This document shows positions 62,953-64,000 of a DNA stretch of 64,000 bases, piece after piece. The stretch comes from Burkholderiales bacterium. GTDB taxonomy: Bacteria > Pseudomonadota > Gammaproteobacteria > Burkholderiales > Burkholderiaceae_C. The notes beneath the pieces are model-generated. The model saw nothing but the letters and a program-made list of their open reading frames with translations, was not told the DNA's origin and did no database searches. Position numbers and translations under genes: made by a program. Position 1 is the first letter of the stretch, and every line of letters begins with the position of its first letter. The stretch spans positions 310,001-374,000 of the forward strand of contig JADJCH010000063.1 in the NCBI GenBank assembly GCA_016703325.1, read 5' to 3'.

Positions 62953-63284
62953 GCTCGGAACGCGACACGGCGTCGTCTGCGCCTGTGTCGGTGGATCGGC
63001 GCCACAGCGCGGCCAGTTGCTCGTGCTGTTGCCTGAATGCGCTGGCGCCCGTCTTCTGGCTCGCGCGGGTGTGAGCCTTCCCAAGTTCTGGCTGGCAGCC
63101 GCGCTGGTGTGCACGGGAGATCTACCGCGTCTCTGCACTGGCGCTCGCATCGACAGCGCATGTCGAACGATGAGGTTGTTGTCTACTGGACGGGGCGCTG
63201 CCGTGGCGAGCAGGACGCCGCAGCGCGACGCCACACGTCCAAACCCGCCGACCGCAGGCACAGTCTATAGGCTGTTGTGATCCG
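62953..63284. other. Spacer between the export operon and hipB, no gene seen
   Basis: 332 bases with no frame that resembles a protein family on either strand. The right end, about 63255-63284, becomes A+T-richer and is the likely promoter region of hipB. Confidence 0.4.
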
Positions 63285-63304
63285 AAACAGTTGATGACCT
63301 GTTT
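63285..63304. promoter_or_regulatory. Palindromic operator before hipB
   Basis: AAACAG-N8-CTGTTT lies 26 bases before the hipB start. Half-site spacing of eight bases equals that of the known Escherichia coli HipB operators (TATCC-N8-GGATA), although the half-site sequence differs. A further CTGTT at 63272-63276 could form a second, weaker site. Autorepression by HipB or HipBA is the expected use. Confidence 0.55.
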
Positions 63305-63329
63305 GTCGAGTTCACATCCTGGAGGCTGC

Positions 63330-63611
63330 ATGAGCGACTACCCCCTGCGCACAGCCGAGCAACTGTCCGTCCTGCCCCAGGCCTTCCGCAAGGAGTCGGG
63401 CCTGACCCAGAGCGAAGTCGCCCTGCGCCTGGGTATCACCCAGCAAACCTACTCGACCTTGGAGCGCAACGCGGAAACCGTCGGCGTGAGCCGGCTGTTG
63501 AAGTTGCTGGGCGTCCTCGGCGTCGAACTGGTCCTGAGCAAGCCCGCCAGCTTGGCTGGTTCGCCAACCGGCGAGACTCAGCCGGACGCGGGGGACAAGC
63601 CGGACTGGTGA
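63330..63611 (+). CDS. hipB: HipB-type antitoxin, XRE-family DNA-binding protein
   Basis: 93 residues. The helix-turn-helix lies at about 20-55 (ESGLTQSEVALRLGITQQTYSTLE cut short: key parts are GLTQSEVALRLGIT and YSTLERN), followed by VSRLLKLLGVLGVELVL, the dimer strand and helix seen in HipB. The ATG at 63330 has GGAGG five bases upstream and gives a normal-length protein; the earlier in-frame start at 63291 lies inside the operator and is rejected. Its stop overlaps the hipA start region. Confidence 0.82.
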   Translation: MSDYPLRTAEQLSVLPQAFRKESGLTQSEVALRLGITQQTYSTLERNAETVGVSRLLKLLGVLGVELVLSKPASLAGSPTGETQPDAGDKPDW

Positions 63612-64000
63612 CCTTCATGGAACGCCGCTCGACGACGCGCTCGGAGCAGGGCCGTCGGTTGTCGCTGTCGCTGCCCTTCATGCCGGGCAACATCGCCCAC
63701 CGCGGCCCGCATGTGCGGGCCTGGTCCGAGAACCTGTTGCCCGACAGCAAGGACATCCGCGAGCGCATGGCGCACCGCTACCGTGCCGACTCCACCGATG
63801 CCTTCGATCTGCTGGCTGAAGCCGACCGCGACTGCGCCGGCGCGCTGCAGATCCTGCCCGACCGGACAAGTGGCACGGCATCGTCCGGCGTGGCCCCTGG
63901 AGGCGAGCCCAATGACCGAGGCCCAGGTGACCACGCTGCTGCGAGCCACCACCACGCCGCAGGTGCTGGGCCTCGCGGGCGAAGACGCCAACCTCCGCAT
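63608..64000 (+). pseudogene. hipA: hipA-like toxin kinase, 5' part, apparent frameshift, runs off the window
   Basis: From the GTG at 63608 (or the ATG at 63617) the frame reads GRRLSLSLPFMPGN, ENLLPDSKDIRERMA, STDAFDLLAEADRDCAGALQ and ILPD, a HipA N-terminal domain. After about 63862 this frame becomes nonsense, while the next frame continues with GQVARHRPAWPLEASPMTEA and TTPQVLGLAGEDANLRI, also HipA-like. Removing one C near 63861 restores the protein. The first strand of the HipA domain seems short. HipA is a serine/threonine kinase that acts on tRNA synthetases; its catalytic part lies beyond the window. This is either an inactivated toxin or a base error. Confidence 0.7.

Overview
The window is G+C-rich DNA with tightly packed operons. 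It carries a NagR/NagG-type salicylate-to-gentisate pathway and an Mla-like lipid transporter. This fits a beta-proteobacterium of the order Burkholderiales; the assignment rests on protein resemblance recalled from memory, not on a search.

Layout. (1) 1-2581, + strand: the end of an unidentified gene, then a YrbE/MlaE-type permease, an MCE-domain protein and a lipoprotein, which form the envelope lipid-transport operon. (2) 2612-6848: a salicylate catabolic block. Gentisate 1,2-dioxygenase, the salicylate 5-hydroxylase large and small subunits and a Rieske ferredoxin lie on the - strand, divergent from a NahR/NagR-type LysR regulator. Two palindromes sit between them. (3) 6820-10001, - strand: an acyl-CoA ligase, a thiolase-like protein and a DUF35 zinc-ribbon/OB-fold protein, probably a CoA-thioester route feeding or accompanying the salicylate block. 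(4) 10187-54281, - strand: what reads as one giant gene of about 44.1 kb (about 14,700 codons) broken by four single-nucleotide frame changes. It starts with a LEPR-XLL-type motif. It then carries a BNR-like propeller with an OmpA-type peptidoglycan-binding domain set into it, beta-rich modules, a long RTX calcium-binding array, FG-GAP repeats, ELWxTDGT repeats, leucine-rich repeats interrupted by a seven-unit propeller, golvesin-like and SdrD-B-like domains, PKD/Ig/cadherin-like domains, and 12 copies of a roughly 120-residue carbohydrate-binding-like module. (5) 54587-55384, + strand: a SapC-family gene, divergent from the giant gene and followed by a strong hairpin. (6) 55963-62939, + strand: a four-gene operon. 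It encodes a GAF/HlyD membrane-fusion protein, a PqqD-like/M50-peptidase-like/HlyD membrane protein, a shortened SecA-like ATPase and a periplasmic HlyD-type adaptor. (7) 63285-64000: a hipB antitoxin gene with a palindromic operator, then the 5' part of hipA, which has an apparent frameshift and leaves the window.

How it may work together. Regions 4-6 look like one system: a cell-surface megaprotein plus a dedicated export machine. In that machine a SecA-type motor and an M50-like membrane protein stand where a type I system would have its ABC transporter, and two adaptor proteins would span the periplasm. No ABC-exporter ATPase and no TolC-like outer-membrane protein is present in the window. 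This is inference from gene content and adjacency and is the main point worth testing.

Limits. All family calls are from reading translated sequence. The four breaks in the giant gene and one in hipA could be sequencing errors or real mutations; the sequence alone cannot decide.
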